This document shows positions 28,481 through 37,605 of a stretch of DNA of 64,000 nucleotides, piece after piece. The position numbers and the translations under genes were made by a program. The DNA comes from Belnapia moabensis DSM 16746 (lineage in GTDB: Bacteria > Pseudomonadota > Alphaproteobacteria > Acetobacterales > Acetobacteraceae): assembly GCF_000745835.1 (NCBI RefSeq), contig NZ_JQKB01000013.1, positions 62,001 through 126,000 of the forward strand. Direction: 5' to 3'. How positions within the stretch are numbered: position 1 is the first letter of the stretch; each line of letters starts with the position of its first letter. Under the pieces are notes generated by a model. That model made no database searches, was not told the origin of the DNA, and was given only the letters and a program-made list of their open reading frames with translations.

Positions 28481-28951
28481 ATGGCGAAGCAGGACGAGGA
28501 GAAGTACGCCCGAGGCATCCATGCCATCAACGACAGTTACGGCGCCCTCTACCGCTCCCTCTCGCTGCCTCGCTCCGACCTCCGGCGGTCCGTCCATGCC
28601 CTGCGCCGCGGCTTCCTCATCAACAAGGGCTTCACGCAGCTCCAGTCGGCACCGATGTACTTTTGGTGTGTCACCTTCGACTTCTACAACCGGGGCTCGC
28701 CGAATGACCCGAACGGGCCGCGCCGCCTCATAGCCATCCTGAGGAACTGGCCGGGCGCGCAGACCCCTTCCGGCCAGACCATCCACAGCTCGGATGGCGG
28801 CTACTTCGCCCACCTGATCTACAGCAACAACCACTATGGTGATCAGCGGAGCAGGACGCCGAGCTTCGCCTATGTGAAGAACTGGCCGCTGAAGGACTAC
28901 CCGGCCGGCGCCTACTCCGCCCTTGGCAGCGTCGCCGCGACCTTCGGCTGA
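28481..28951 (+). CDS. Orphan hypothetical protein, probably 5' incomplete because of a frameshift
   Basis: A 156-residue frame from an ATG with no good ribosome site. The same frame reads convincingly protein-like further upstream, back to 28358 (NTTWDRTEQDRGQF..., then LLVIFNRRNVHAND), where it hits a stop. An ATG at 28273 in the neighbouring frame (after AAGGA) reads to GNWLIGVE at 28358. A single -1 shift there would join the two into a protein of about 226 residues. The visible part contains YFWCVTFDFYN and GGYFAHLIYSNNHYG. No family was recognised. Either a broken gene, a base-calling error or programmed frameshifting. Confidence 0.6.
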   Translation: MAKQDEEKYARGIHAINDSYGALYRSLSLPRSDLRRSVHALRRGFLINKGFTQLQSAPMYFWCVTFDFYNRGSPNDPNGPRRLIAILRNWPGAQTPSGQTIHSSDGGYFAHLIYSNNHYGDQRSRTPSFAYVKNWPLKDYPAGAYSALGSVAATFG

Positions 28952-28953
28952 GC

Positions 28954-29179
28954 ATGTCCCGGTGCCAAGCCGGGGCGCTTCGGGCAAGGCGCGTGGCAGA
29001 AAGAATCTGCTCGTGCTCACCCGCCTCGCCGCTTGCTCCCGTAGTCATCGCCGGCGGGCCGAAGCTGAAGGCCCGCGACCTTCTGTCACTGACCGCCGCG
29101 ACATCGCGCCGGTATCCTTGCAAGGCGGGGATACCGGCGCGCATACAAAACCGAATTCCTTCTGGCGGGCAGCGTCCCC
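28954..29179 (+). pseudogene. Remnant of a Bug-family receptor gene
   Basis: This short stretch between the orphan gene and a solute receptor holds a 38-base exact copy (29044-29081) of part of the intact Bug gene downstream (30940-30977). In one frame it encodes APVVIAGGPKLKARDL, the same segment as APTVIAGGPKLKARDL in that protein. Looser similarity extends a few codons on the left, and the rest has drifted. No complete receptor can be read. Probably a decayed copy or a recombination scar. Confidence 0.5.
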
Positions 29180-30409
29180 TCAGGCCCTGACCAGCGGGCA
29201 GCCGCCCTCGCCGATCGGCCGGAAGGCGTCATCGCCCGCCGTTGTCTGCAGCAGCTTGTAGTAGTCGAAGGGCCCGCGGCTCTCCTCCGGCTTCTTGACC
29301 TCGAAGAGGTAGGCGGGGTGCAGCTTGCGGCCATCGGCGCGGATGGTCCCGGGGCCGAAGCAGTCGTCGTCGCAGGGCATCGCCTTCATCCGCGCCACGA
29401 CCTCGGCGCCATTCGCCTTGGCCGCCGGCACGCCCATGTCGACCACGGCCTTCAGGTAATGCAGCACCGCCGCATAGCCGCCTGCATGGTTCATGCAGAG
29501 CGCGTTGTTGCCGATATTCGGCCGCACGCGCGCCGAGAAGGCCCGGGTCCGGTCGTTCAGGTCCCAGTAGAAGGTTTCGGTGCAGATCAGCCCCTGCGCC
29601 GTGGTGAGGCCGAGCGCATGCACGTCCGGCAGGAACATCAGCAGCGAGGCCAGCTTGATGCCGCGCCGCGCCAGGCCGAATTCGGAGGCCTGCTTGATGC
29701 AATTGATGGTGTCGGAGCCGGCATTGGCCAGGCCGATCACCTTCGGCTTCGCCGCCATCGCCTGCACCAGGAAGGAGCTGAAATCCGAGGTGCCGGGGAA
29801 GGGGGTGCGGGCCGAGCCGATGATGCTGCCCCCGGCGGCCTTGATGAAGGTCCCGGTATCCCGCTCCAGCGCATGGCCGAAGGCGTAGTCGGCGGTGATG
29901 AAGTACCAGCTGTCCCCACCTGCCCGTACCGTGGCGCCGCCGGTCGACTTCGCCAGCATCCAGGTGTCATAGGTCCAATGGACGGTGTTCGGCGTGCATC
30001 TCGGCCCGGTGAGGTCCGAGGTGGCGGAGGAGGTGTTGAGGAAGACCTTGTTCTTTTCCCGCACCACCTCGTTGACCGCCAGCGCCACCGAGGAAGCGCC
30101 GCCATCGACCACGACATCGACGCCGTCCCGGTCGAACCACTGCCGGGTGACGTTGGAGCCGACATCGGCGCGGTTCTGGTTGTCGGCGAAGAGCACCTCG
30201 ATGTTGAAACCGCGATTGCCGAATTCGGCGACGGCCTGACGGATGCAGGCCAGCTCCGTCGGTCCGGTGACGTCGCGGTAGGTGCCCGAGAAGTCGCAGA
30301 GCAGCGCGATACGGATGGTGTTGGCCGCCTGCGCGCGGGCGCTGCGCCAGGGCAGGCCTCCGGAAAGCGCGGCGCCCGCGCCCAGCAGGGCGCGTCGAGA
30401 CATATCCAT
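29180..30409 (-). CDS. ABC transporter substrate-binding protein (branched-chain amino acid/amide type)
   Basis: A 409-residue periplasmic binding protein of the LivJ/AmiC class. It starts with a Tat-like signal sequence (MDMSRRALLGAGAALSGG...ARA). The mature part begins IRIALLCDFSGTYRDVTGP and continues with FADNQNRADVGSNV, VDVVVDGGASSVALAV and WYFITADYAFGHAL. GGGAGGA precedes the ATG. No permease or ATPase genes adjoin, so it must use a transporter encoded elsewhere. Divergent from a Bug receptor. Nearby carbamoylase and hydantoinase genes hint at an amide or ureide ligand; this is inference. Confidence 0.92.
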   Translation of the reverse strand: MDMSRRALLGAGAALSGGLPWRSARAQAANTIRIALLCDFSGTYRDVTGPTELACIRQAVAEFGNRGFNIEVLFADNQNRADVGSNVTRQWFDRDGVDVVVDGGASSVALAVNEVVREKNKVFLNTSSATSDLTGPRCTPNTVHWTYDTWMLAKSTGGATVRAGGDSWYFITADYAFGHALERDTGTFIKAAGGSIIGSARTPFPGTSDFSSFLVQAMAAKPKVIGLANAGSDTINCIKQASEFGLARRGIKLASLLMFLPDVHALGLTTAQGLICTETFYWDLNDRTRAFSARVRPNIGNNALCMNHAGGYAAVLHYLKAVVDMGVPAAKANGAEVVARMKAMPCDDDCFGPGTIRADGRKLHPAYLFEVKKPEESRGPFDYYKLLQTTAGDDAFRPIGEGGCPLVRA

Positions 30410-30546
30410 TGTCGTTGTCCTCCCTGACGGCTTATGGCGCCGCCTGCACCGGAGGCTACACCGTTCCGCTTTCCGCCTGCCAGTGCATAAGCCCCGATGA
30501 CAGGGGCTGCCGCATGCGGCATGTCACCCGGCCAAGGAGGAAAACC

Positions 30547-31536
30547 ATGCCGTTCACCCGCCGTGCCGCGCTCGCCCTCGCCGCCGCCCCGCTCGCCGCG
30601 TCCCTGGCCACCCCTGGCCTCGCGCAATCCACCGGCGACTTCCCCAACCGCCCGCTGCGGATGGTGATTCCCTTCCCGCCCGGCGGCGGCAGCGACATCC
30701 TCGGCCGGCTGCTGGCCCAGCGCATTGGCGACGTCATCGGCCAGCCCGTGGTGCCGGAGAACCGCTCCGGCGCCGGCGGCAACATCGGCACGGATGCCGT
30801 CGCCAAGGCCTCGCCCGATGGCTACACGCTGGTTACGGTGTTCAACACCATCGTGGTGAACCAATTCATCTTCCGCACCATGCCCTTCGACCTGAAGCGC
30901 GACCTGGCGCCGGTCGCCCGCGTGGCGCTCGCCCCCACCGTCATCGCCGGCGGGCCGAAGCTGAAGGCCCGCGACCTGGCGGAAGTCGTCGCCATCACCC
31001 GCGCCCAGCCCGGCCTGCTGAACCACGGCACGCCCGGCCTCGGCACCATCACCCATGTCTCGGCCGAGCTGATGGACAGCATGTCCGGCGGCAAGCTGAC
31101 GCATGTCCACTACCGCGGCACCGGCCCGGCCGTGACGGCCTGCGTCGCCGGCGAGGTGGAGCTGGTCTCCGCCCCCTGGTCGGCGGTGGAGCAGCTGGTG
31201 AAGGGCGGCCAGCTCCGCGCCCTCGGCAACCTCGCCGCCCAGGACAGCCCGCTGATGCCGGGCGTCCCGACCGTCGCCCAGGCCGCCAACCTGCCCGGCT
31301 ATGCGGTTGACAATTGGGGCGCCGTGCTCGCCCCCGCCGGCATCCCGGCCGCCATCCTCGCCCGCATCGCCGAGGCCGTCCGCATGGCCGTCGACACGCC
31401 AGAGGGCAAGGCAGCCATGGCCGCCCGCGGCATCGAATCCGCCTGGGCCGATGGCGGCACCCTCGCCCGTATCATCGAGGAGGAGGGCACCCGCTGGGAG
31501 CCGGTCATCCGCAAGGCGGATATCCGCGTCGAATAA
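30547..31536 (+). CDS. Bug/TctC-family periplasmic solute-binding receptor
   Basis: A 329-residue receptor. Signal peptide with RR (FTRRAALALAAAPLAAS...LAQS), then FPNRPLRMVIPFPPGGGSDILGR, VVPENRSGAGGNIGTDAVAKA, HGTPGLGTITH and HYRGTGPAVTACVAGEVEL. AGGAGG lies six bases before the ATG at 30547. No TctA/B genes are present. It lies just upstream of the hydantoinase-type gene on the opposite strand. The segment at 30940-30977 is duplicated at 29044-29081. Confidence 0.93.
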   Translation: MPFTRRAALALAAAPLAASLATPGLAQSTGDFPNRPLRMVIPFPPGGGSDILGRLLAQRIGDVIGQPVVPENRSGAGGNIGTDAVAKASPDGYTLVTVFNTIVVNQFIFRTMPFDLKRDLAPVARVALAPTVIAGGPKLKARDLAEVVAITRAQPGLLNHGTPGLGTITHVSAELMDSMSGGKLTHVHYRGTGPAVTACVAGEVELVSAPWSAVEQLVKGGQLRALGNLAAQDSPLMPGVPTVAQAANLPGYAVDNWGAVLAPAGIPAAILARIAEAVRMAVDTPEGKAAMAARGIESAWADGGTLARIIEEEGTRWEPVIRKADIRVE

Positions 31537-31597
31537 CTGGCCCGGCTGCATCCACCCGCCTTCCCCGGCCGTAACGCTGCCGGGAGGCGAGGGAGCG

Positions 31598-31849
31598 ATG
31601 GCCGAGAACGAGGACGAGCCGCGCAGGACGGCATATGCCCATCAGCAGATGGCCGAATCCTTCGGCCTGCTGATCCTGGCCGCCGACGCGCTCGGTCTGC
31701 GGAAGACCAAGGCGGCGCTGGCCCAAGCCCTGCGCCGCCTCGACCGCGAGATGGTTCTCAGCCCTCCCCCAGATACGTCTCCCGGTGCTGCCGCGGGACG
31801 AAGCGGCCCTGGCCCGGCCGCGCAAGCACCGCCTCGCCATCCCAGATGA
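31598..31849 (+). CDS. Small hypothetical protein overlapping the end of the hydantoinase gene
   Basis: An 83-residue frame with GGGAG before its ATG. The first 50 or so residues (AENEDEPRRTAYAHQQMAES..., then LLILAADALGLRKTKAALAQALRRLD) look like a real helical protein. The last 30 overlap the 3' end of the convergent amidohydrolase and are Pro/Gly-rich. Function unknown. The overlap of about 90 bases lowers confidence. Confidence 0.45.
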   Translation: MAENEDEPRRTAYAHQQMAESFGLLILAADALGLRKTKAALAQALRRLDREMVLSPPPDTSPGAAAGRSGPGPAAQAPPRHPR

Positions 31850-33146
31850 GGCTGCCGCGCAGCCAAGTGGCTGCGACACGCGCCTTCATCCGTCTCCCGT
31901 GATAGGGCGACCAGCGCGCATCCGGCCGGTCCTGGATCGTCGCCTCGTCGAAGGTGAAGTCGCCCCGCTCCATTACCAGCAGGTCGGCATCGGCGCCGAT
32001 GCGGATCGCCCCCTTCTTCGGCGCAAGGCCGTGGAAGCGCGCTGGCCGCTCGGCGCAGAGGCTCGCCATCAGCGTCACCGGCAGCCCGCGCTCCTCCAGC
32101 AGGCTGAACATCAGCGGCGCGAAGCTCTGCATCCCCGTCAGCCCGGCGCCGGGGGCGAAGATGTCGCCCGTATAAACCTTCCGCTCCCGCGGCCAGGGCG
32201 CGTGGTCGGTCGAGACATAGGCGACCTGCCCGGCGGCGACGGCGCCCCAGACCCGCTCCACCTCGGCCGCCGAGCGGAAAGGCGGGTTGCACTTACCGAA
32301 GCCCTCGAGCCGGACGAGGTCCTCCTCGGTCATGCAGAGATACTGGATGCAGGCCTCGCCGCTCGCCTTCGCCCCCTGGCGGCGGAACAGCTCCGCCAGC
32401 TCGAAGCCGCGCGCGAGCGACGAATGGGCGATATGCACATGGCACCCCGTCTCCAGCGCCATCTCGAAGATCTCGAGATCCGCCATGCTCTCGGCCAGCG
32501 GCGGGCGGGTGCGCGCATGCATGATCGGGTCCGTCCGGCCGGCCGCCTTCGCCTCTTCGGTCAGGCGCTGCACCAGCTCCTGGTCCTCGTTGTGGATGGC
32601 GCACATCAGCCCGGTCTTCGCGATCTCGCGGAAGGCGGCGAGCATCGTCGGGTGGTCGATGCGCGGAAACCGCACCGCGTCATACTCATAGGTCGAGAGC
32701 TTGAAGGAGCAGACGCCGCCCTCCGCCAGCCCCTCGATGGCCGCGACGCCGCCGGTCTTGGCGATGGTGCCGTAAAGCGCCATGTCGACATGGCTCGTCC
32801 CCTCGACCACGCCGACCTTGGCGCGCAGCACGCCGGCATCCGTCACCGGCTGCGGCACGTCATAGGGCATGTCGACGCAGGTGGTGACGCCACCGGCCGC
32901 GGCCGACATCGACGCCCCCTCGATCCCCGGCCAGCCGGTGCTGCTGCTGGTGTGCATGTGCCCGTCGACCAGCCCCGGCAGCACGAGCTTGCCACGATAG
33001 TCGGCGACGGCCCCCGCCGGCGGCGGCGCCCCCTGGCCGATGGCGGCGATCGCCTCGCCACGGATGCCGACATAGCCGCCCGGCAGCACCGCATCGGGCA
33101 GCACGATGTCGCCGAGGATCACGCGGTCGAAGGGGCTCTGGTCCAT
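31758..33146 (-). CDS. Amidohydrolase of the dihydropyrimidinase/hydantoinase/allantoinase family
   Basis: A 462-residue cyclic amidohydrolase. The binuclear metal site is complete: HxH in VDGHMHTSS, a probable carboxylated Lys in CSFKLSTYE, His in CAIHNED, His in HIAHSSLA and Asp in VSTDHAPW. It opens five- or six-membered cyclic amides; the exact ring cannot be told from sequence. A carbamoylase 4 kb away would take a carbamoyl amino acid product further. Divergent-type neighbours are a Bug receptor and a LysR gene 33 bases upstream on the same strand. Confidence 0.9.
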   Translation of the reverse strand: MDQSPFDRVILGDIVLPDAVLPGGYVGIRGEAIAAIGQGAPPPAGAVADYRGKLVLPGLVDGHMHTSSSTGWPGIEGASMSAAAGGVTTCVDMPYDVPQPVTDAGVLRAKVGVVEGTSHVDMALYGTIAKTGGVAAIEGLAEGGVCSFKLSTYEYDAVRFPRIDHPTMLAAFREIAKTGLMCAIHNEDQELVQRLTEEAKAAGRTDPIMHARTRPPLAESMADLEIFEMALETGCHVHIAHSSLARGFELAELFRRQGAKASGEACIQYLCMTEEDLVRLEGFGKCNPPFRSAAEVERVWGAVAAGQVAYVSTDHAPWPRERKVYTGDIFAPGAGLTGMQSFAPLMFSLLEERGLPVTLMASLCAERPARFHGLAPKKGAIRIGADADLLVMERGDFTFDEATIQDRPDARWSPYHGRRMKARVAATWLRGSLIWDGEAVLARPGQGRFVPRQHRETYLGEG

Positions 33147-33179
33147 GCTGCGGGCATCCTGAGTCGTTGAAGGGCGAAG

Positions 33180-34091
33180 CTAGGCCGCATCCCCCGCCGC
33201 CGGAAAGGCCCCCCGCGCCACCGCGATCGCCGCCCGCGCCGCCTCCGTCTCCCGCTCGCCATTCCACACCAGCGCCACGCCGACCGACCCCACCGGCCCC
33301 GCCAGCGCGCGGAAGGCAACCCCCGGCGGCCGCAGCACCGCCATCCCCGAACTCACCAGCGCCACGCCCAGCCCCGCCGCGACGAAGGCAAGCTGCGCCA
33401 TCGCGCTCCCCACCTCCCGCATCGCCACGGGCTCGAACCCCGCCTCACGGCAGGCGCTGACCTGCCGGTCGAAATAGGCGGGGCTGATCGAGCGCGGCAG
33501 CAGCACCAGCGCCTCGCCGGCCAATGCCGCCAGCGGCAGCGGCCCCGCCTCGCCGAGCAGCGCATGCCCCTTGGGCAGCGCCGCCACCAGCGCATCCGCA
33601 CCCAGCGGCATGACCCTCAGCGGCGGCCGGTCCCGGTCCAGCCGGGCGAGGGCGAAATCCACCTCGCCCCGCCGCAGCGCCTCGACGGCATCGGCCGTAT
33701 CCATCTCCCGCACCGCCAGCGCGCTGTCCGGCGCCGCCGCCCGCAGCCCGCGCACCAGCGGCGGCAGGTAGTCGAAGAGCGCCGAGGTGACGCAGGCCAT
33801 CGCCATCGGCGCATGCCGGCCCGCGCGCAGCTCCCGTGCCAGGCTCTCCACCTGCTTCGCCTCCTCGGCCAGCCGCCGGAGGATGGGCAGCAGCGCCTCG
33901 CCCTCCCGCGTCGGCCGCGCGCCCTTCCGCGTCCGCTCCAGCAGGCGCACGCCGAGCTCCGCCTCCAGCGCCTGGATCTGCGCCGTCAGCGGCGGCTGCG
34001 ACAGGCCGAGCCGCGCCGCCGCCCGGCCGAAATGCCCCTCCTCGGCGACCGCGAGGAAATGCCCCATGCGCCGCAGGATACGGAAATCCAT
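33180..34091 (-). CDS. LysR-family transcriptional regulator
   Basis: A 303-residue LysR protein: N-terminal winged HTH ([36 protein letters not shown], residues 12-46) with the LSQPPL recognition helix typical of aromatic-acid and related regulators. An effector-binding domain follows. It is divergent from prpD-prpC across 118 bases that contain a palindromic LysR box, so control of the methylcitrate genes and of itself is likely. The effector is unknown. Confidence 0.93.
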   Translation of the reverse strand: MDFRILRRMGHFLAVAEEGHFGRAAARLGLSQPPLTAQIQALEAELGVRLLERTRKGARPTREGEALLPILRRLAEEAKQVESLARELRAGRHAPMAMACVTSALFDYLPPLVRGLRAAAPDSALAVREMDTADAVEALRRGEVDFALARLDRDRPPLRVMPLGADALVAALPKGHALLGEAGPLPLAALAGEALVLLPRSISPAYFDRQVSACREAGFEPVAMREVGSAMAQLAFVAAGLGVALVSSGMAVLRPPGVAFRALAGPVGSVGVALVWNGERETEAARAAIAVARGAFPAAGDAA

Positions 34092-34107
34092 CGCCCCTAA
34101 CCTGTCT

Positions 34108-34126
34108 CGATATGAAAATCCTATCG
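34108..34126. promoter_or_regulatory. Candidate LysR operator between lysR and prpD
   Basis: A 19-base palindrome CGATA-N9-TATCG, containing the T-N11-A core of LysR boxes, lies 16 bases from the lysR start codon and about 85 bases before prpD. It sits in a short AT-richer segment. The position suits activation of prpDC and autoregulation. Confidence 0.6.
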
Positions 34127-34209
34127 TCCTTGCGGCTCAATCGGAATGGACGAAGATGCGCGACGGGGGGACAAAGCATCCCTCACCACCCGCCGAGGGA
34201 AGGCCACCG

Positions 34210-35751
34210 ATGCAGAAACACGAAGTGAAGCTCTATCCGTCCAAGTCGCTGCTGAAGCGCGAGGACCAGCTCGCCTGGAAGATCGCCGGCGTCGCCGCCG
34301 ACAAGGTCGCGGTCGAGAAGGACGTGGCCGGGATGATCATCAACCGGATCATCGACAACGCCTCCGTCGCCATCGCCGCCATCAACCGCCGCCCCGTCAC
34401 CTCGGCCCGCACCATGGCGCTCGGCCATCCACGGAAGGGCGGCGGCGCCACCATCTTCGGCGTCCCCGGGGCGAAGCGCTTTTCCCCCGAATGGGCCGCC
34501 TGGGCGAACGGCACCGCGGTGCGAGAGCTCGACATGCATGACACCTTCCTCGCCGCCGACTACTCCCACCCCGGCGACAACATCCCCCCCATCCTCGCCG
34601 TCGCCCAGACCATGGAGAAGTCCGGCCGCGACCTCATCCGCGGCCTCGCCACCGGCTACGAGATCCAGATCGACCTGGTGAAGGCGATCTGCCTGCACGA
34701 GCACAAGGTGGACCACATCGCCCATCTCTGCCCCTCGGCGGCGGCCGGCATCGGCACCCTGCTGAAGCTGCCGCAGGAGACGATCTACCAGGCGGTGCAG
34801 CAGGCGCTGCATGTCTCCATCTCCTTCCGCCAGAGCCGCAAGGGCGAGATCAGCTCCTGGAAGGCCTTCGCCCCTGCCCATGCCGGCAAGCTGGCGGTCG
34901 AGGCGGTGGACCGCGCCATGCGCGGCGAGGGCGCGCCGAGCCCGATCTATGAAGGCGAGGACAGCGTCATCGGCTGGGTCCTCTCCGGCCGCACCGTCGC
35001 CGACAAGGAGGGCCGCACGGCCGCCTACGAGCCGGTCTACTACGAGGTGCCGCTGCCGGCCCCGGGCGAGCCGAAGCGTGCCATCCTCGACAGCTACACC
35101 AAGGAGCACTCGGCCGAGTACCAGTCCCAGGCGCTGATCGACCTCGCCTTCCGCATGCGGGAGAAGATCACTGACTTCGACGCGATCGAGAAGATCCTCA
35201 TCCACACCTCCCACCACACCCACTACGTCATCGGCACCGGCGCCAACGACCCGCAGAAGATGGACCCGAAGGCGAGCCGCGAGACGCTCGACCACTCCAT
35301 CATGTATATCTTCGCCGTCGCCCTGCAGGACGGGCGCTGGCACCATGTCGACAGCTACGCCCCGAAGCGGGCCGGCCGGTCCGACACCGTCCGCCTCTGG
35401 CACAAGATCGAGACGCGGGAGGAGGCGGAGTGGACCCGCCGCTACCACTCGCGCGACCCGAACGAGCTGTCCTTCGGCGGCCGCGTCGAGATCACCATGA
35501 AGGACGGCTCGGTGCTGAGCGACGAGCTGGCTGTCGCCAACGCCCACCCGCTCGGGGCGAAGCCCTTCGGCCGGGCCGATTACATCAACAAGTTCCAGAT
35601 CCTGACCGACGGCATCATCTCAGCGAAGGAGAGCGACCGGTTCCTGGCCGATGTGCAGGACCTGGCCCGCATCCCCGCCGGCGAGCTCGAGGTGCTGAAC
35701 GTCGCCCTGCCGAAGGGCGCGCTGGCCGAAGGGAAGCCGGGCATCTTCTGA
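34210..35751 (+). CDS. prpD: MmgE/PrpD family protein, 2-methylcitrate dehydratase
   Basis: A 513-residue PrpD-family enzyme. It has the helical N-terminal domain with [18 protein letters not shown] and [21 protein letters not shown], a central catalytic segment [21 protein letters not shown], and a C-terminal domain with [13 protein letters not shown]. It dehydrates 2-methylcitrate to 2-methylaconitate in propionate catabolism. The length and the prpC gene that follows support PrpD rather than another MmgE relative. AAGG lies before the ATG at 34210. Confidence 0.93.
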   Translation: MQKHEVKLYPSKSLLKREDQLAWKIAGVAADKVAVEKDVAGMIINRIIDNASVAIAAINRRPVTSARTMALGHPRKGGGATIFGVPGAKRFSPEWAAWANGTAVRELDMHDTFLAADYSHPGDNIPPILAVAQTMEKSGRDLIRGLATGYEIQIDLVKAICLHEHKVDHIAHLCPSAAAGIGTLLKLPQETIYQAVQQALHVSISFRQSRKGEISSWKAFAPAHAGKLAVEAVDRAMRGEGAPSPIYEGEDSVIGWVLSGRTVADKEGRTAAYEPVYYEVPLPAPGEPKRAILDSYTKEHSAEYQSQALIDLAFRMREKITDFDAIEKILIHTSHHTHYVIGTGANDPQKMDPKASRETLDHSIMYIFAVALQDGRWHHVDSYAPKRAGRSDTVRLWHKIETREEAEWTRRYHSRDPNELSFGGRVEITMKDGSVLSDELAVANAHPLGAKPFGRADYINKFQILTDGIISAKESDRFLADVQDLARIPAGELEVLNVALPKGALAEGKPGIF

Positions 35752-35984
35752 GGCTGCCCGCAGCGCCGCCCCCGCCCGGCCGGGGGATCGGGCCGCACCT
35801 CTCCGTGACGCCCTCCCTGCATCGCGGAGGGGGCGTCACCACCTCGCCGGGAAGACAGCGAAGGCCGCCGCGCCGGCCGGCCTTCGCCCCGCCTGCCGTG
35901 ACGCCACGGCCAATGCGGAGGGCAAGCCGGGCATGACCCCGCCCGGGCCCCGCCGCCACTCATCACACGCAAAGGAGAGTCCGC

Positions 35985-37118
35985 ATGAGCGAAGCCACCC
36001 CCGAAATCAAGAAGGGCCTGGTCGGCGTCTATGCCGACGTGTCCACTGTCTCCAAGGTGATGCCGGAGACCAACAGCCTCACCTATCGCGGCTATGCCGT
36101 GCAGGATCTCTGCGAGAACTGCAGCTTCGAGGAGGTCGCCTACCTGCTCTGGAACGGCGAGCTGCCGAACCGCGACCAGCTTGCCGACTTCAAGGCCGCC
36201 GAGGCGGCGGAGCGCGAGATCAGCCCGGCGCTGCACCGCGTCATCAAGGACTTCCCGCACAGCGCCCACCCGATGGACGCCATCCGCACCGCCGTCTCCT
36301 TCATGGGGATGGAAGACCCGGAGAACGCCGATGTCAGCGAGGCGGCGACGCGCCGCAAGGCCATCCGCCTGCTGGCCAAGATCCCGACCGCCATCGCCGC
36401 CGCGCACCGCGCCTCGAAGGGGCTCGACCCGGTGATGCCGGACCCGAGCCAAAGCTTCGGCGAGAATTTCTTTAACCTGGTCTTCGGCAAGGTGCCCCAG
36501 CCCGAGGTGCTGAAGGCCTTCGACGTCTCCCTGATCCTCTACGCCGAGCACACCTTCAACGCCTCGACCTACACGGCGCGGCTGGTGACCTCGACCGGGG
36601 CGGACATCCACGGCGCCATCACCGCCGGCATCGCGGCGCTGAAGGGCCCGCTGCATGGCGGCGCCAACGAGGCCGTGATGCACATGCTGAAGGAGATCGG
36701 CGGGCCGGACCAGGCGGAGGAGTGGCTCTCCACCCGCTTCGACCACAAGGCGCTGGTGATGGGCTTCGGCCACCGGGTCTACAAGAACGGCGACAGCCGC
36801 GTGCCGACCATGACCAAGTACGCGGAGAAGATGGCCGAAGTGGTCGGCGACCGGCGCTGGATGGAGACCTCCCGCGTGCTGGCGACGAAGATGCTCAAGG
36901 AGAAGAACATCCACCCGAACCTCGATTTCCCCGCCGGCCCCGCCTACTACCTGATGGGCTTCGACATCCCGCTCTTCACGCCGATCTTCGTCGCCTCGCG
37001 CATCACCGGCTGGGCGGCGCATGTCATCGAGCAGGCGGCCGACAACCGACTCATCCGCCCGCTCTCGCACTACACCGGGCCGGAGCAGCGCCCGGTTCCG
37101 CCGATGGATCAGCGCTGA
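35985..37118 (+). CDS. prpC: 2-methylcitrate synthase (citrate synthase family)
   Basis: A 377-residue type II citrate synthase relative. KGLVGVYADVSTVSKVMPETNSLTYRGY at the N-terminus is distinctive for 2-methylcitrate synthase. Catalytic segments include HTFNASTYTARL, GALKGPLHGGAN-like LKGPLHGGANEAV and GFGHRVYKNGDSR. It joins propionyl-CoA and oxaloacetate. AAAGGAG lies about seven bases before the ATG. It lies 233 bases after prpD in the same direction, and a strong terminator follows. No prpB is adjacent. Confidence 0.94.
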   Translation: MSEATPEIKKGLVGVYADVSTVSKVMPETNSLTYRGYAVQDLCENCSFEEVAYLLWNGELPNRDQLADFKAAEAAEREISPALHRVIKDFPHSAHPMDAIRTAVSFMGMEDPENADVSEAATRRKAIRLLAKIPTAIAAAHRASKGLDPVMPDPSQSFGENFFNLVFGKVPQPEVLKAFDVSLILYAEHTFNASTYTARLVTSTGADIHGAITAGIAALKGPLHGGANEAVMHMLKEIGGPDQAEEWLSTRFDHKALVMGFGHRVYKNGDSRVPTMTKYAEKMAEVVGDRRWMETSRVLATKMLKEKNIHPNLDFPAGPAYYLMGFDIPLFTPIFVASRITGWAAHVIEQAADNRLIRPLSHYTGPEQRPVPPMDQR

Positions 37119-37144
37119 GCGACAGCGCCATCGCGCATCGAGGA

Positions 37145-37172
37145 ACGGCCGCCGGAGCGATCCGGCGGCCGT
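37145..37172 (+). terminator. Intrinsic terminator after prpC
   Basis: A 12-base-pair perfect stem (ACGGCCGCCGGA / TCCGGCGGCCGT) with a GCGA tetraloop starts 27 bases after the prpC stop and is followed by CTTCAATT. A strong hairpin with a weak T tract. Confidence 0.75.
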
Positions 37173-37221
37173 CTTCAATTGCGCATCGCGCATAAAAGCG
37201 CAGCGCGAATTGCGGTTTCTG

Positions 37222-37250
37222 TTGACATGATGGTTGCGCATGCAGATAGC
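37222..37250 (+). promoter_or_regulatory. Candidate sigma-70 promoter upstream of the H1-like gene
   Basis: A perfect -35 hexamer TTGACA at 37222-37227 and a weak -10 GATAGC at 37245-37250 with 17-base spacing. The surrounding segment is clearly less GC-rich than the window. It lies about 355 bases before the coding start, implying a long leader if used. Confidence 0.4.
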
Positions 37251-37605
37251 GTGATTCGCGCGCACGATGTTGCATGCGATTCGTTCGGCGGTGCCCGCAC
37301 CGCTGCACCTCGCGGAGCCATCCGGCGACAGCGTGCCGCAGCAGGGAAGGACGGTCCATGGACCGCAAGCAGGGAGACGAGGCGACGCGATGCGTCGCAT
37401 TCGTCACGCCGGAGCAGGGCAAAGTCTTAACGCCCGATGCCGGATATGCGGAAGGCGGCAGCACGATGCGGCACCTCGCCGCCGATCGCCCGCCACCGCG
37501 TGCTGCTCGCCTGGCCTGGACGGCGATGCCTGCTGCCACCACCCGGGTGCCGCGCCGTCGCGCTGCCGCCCGGTCAACACCGGACTGCGCAAGGAGATGC
37601 CAACC
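37251..37605 (+). other. Long untranslated or leader region before the H1-like gene
   Basis: No convincing coding frame was found between the terminator/promoter region and the GTG start of the basic protein. The region has several GCATGC/GCGCGC-like palindromes but no clear structured RNA. It may be a long 5' leader. Confidence 0.4.

Noticed and set aside
35580-37400. 606-residue minus-strand frame opposite prpC
   Set aside because: Antisense of prpC and its promoter region; no family features.
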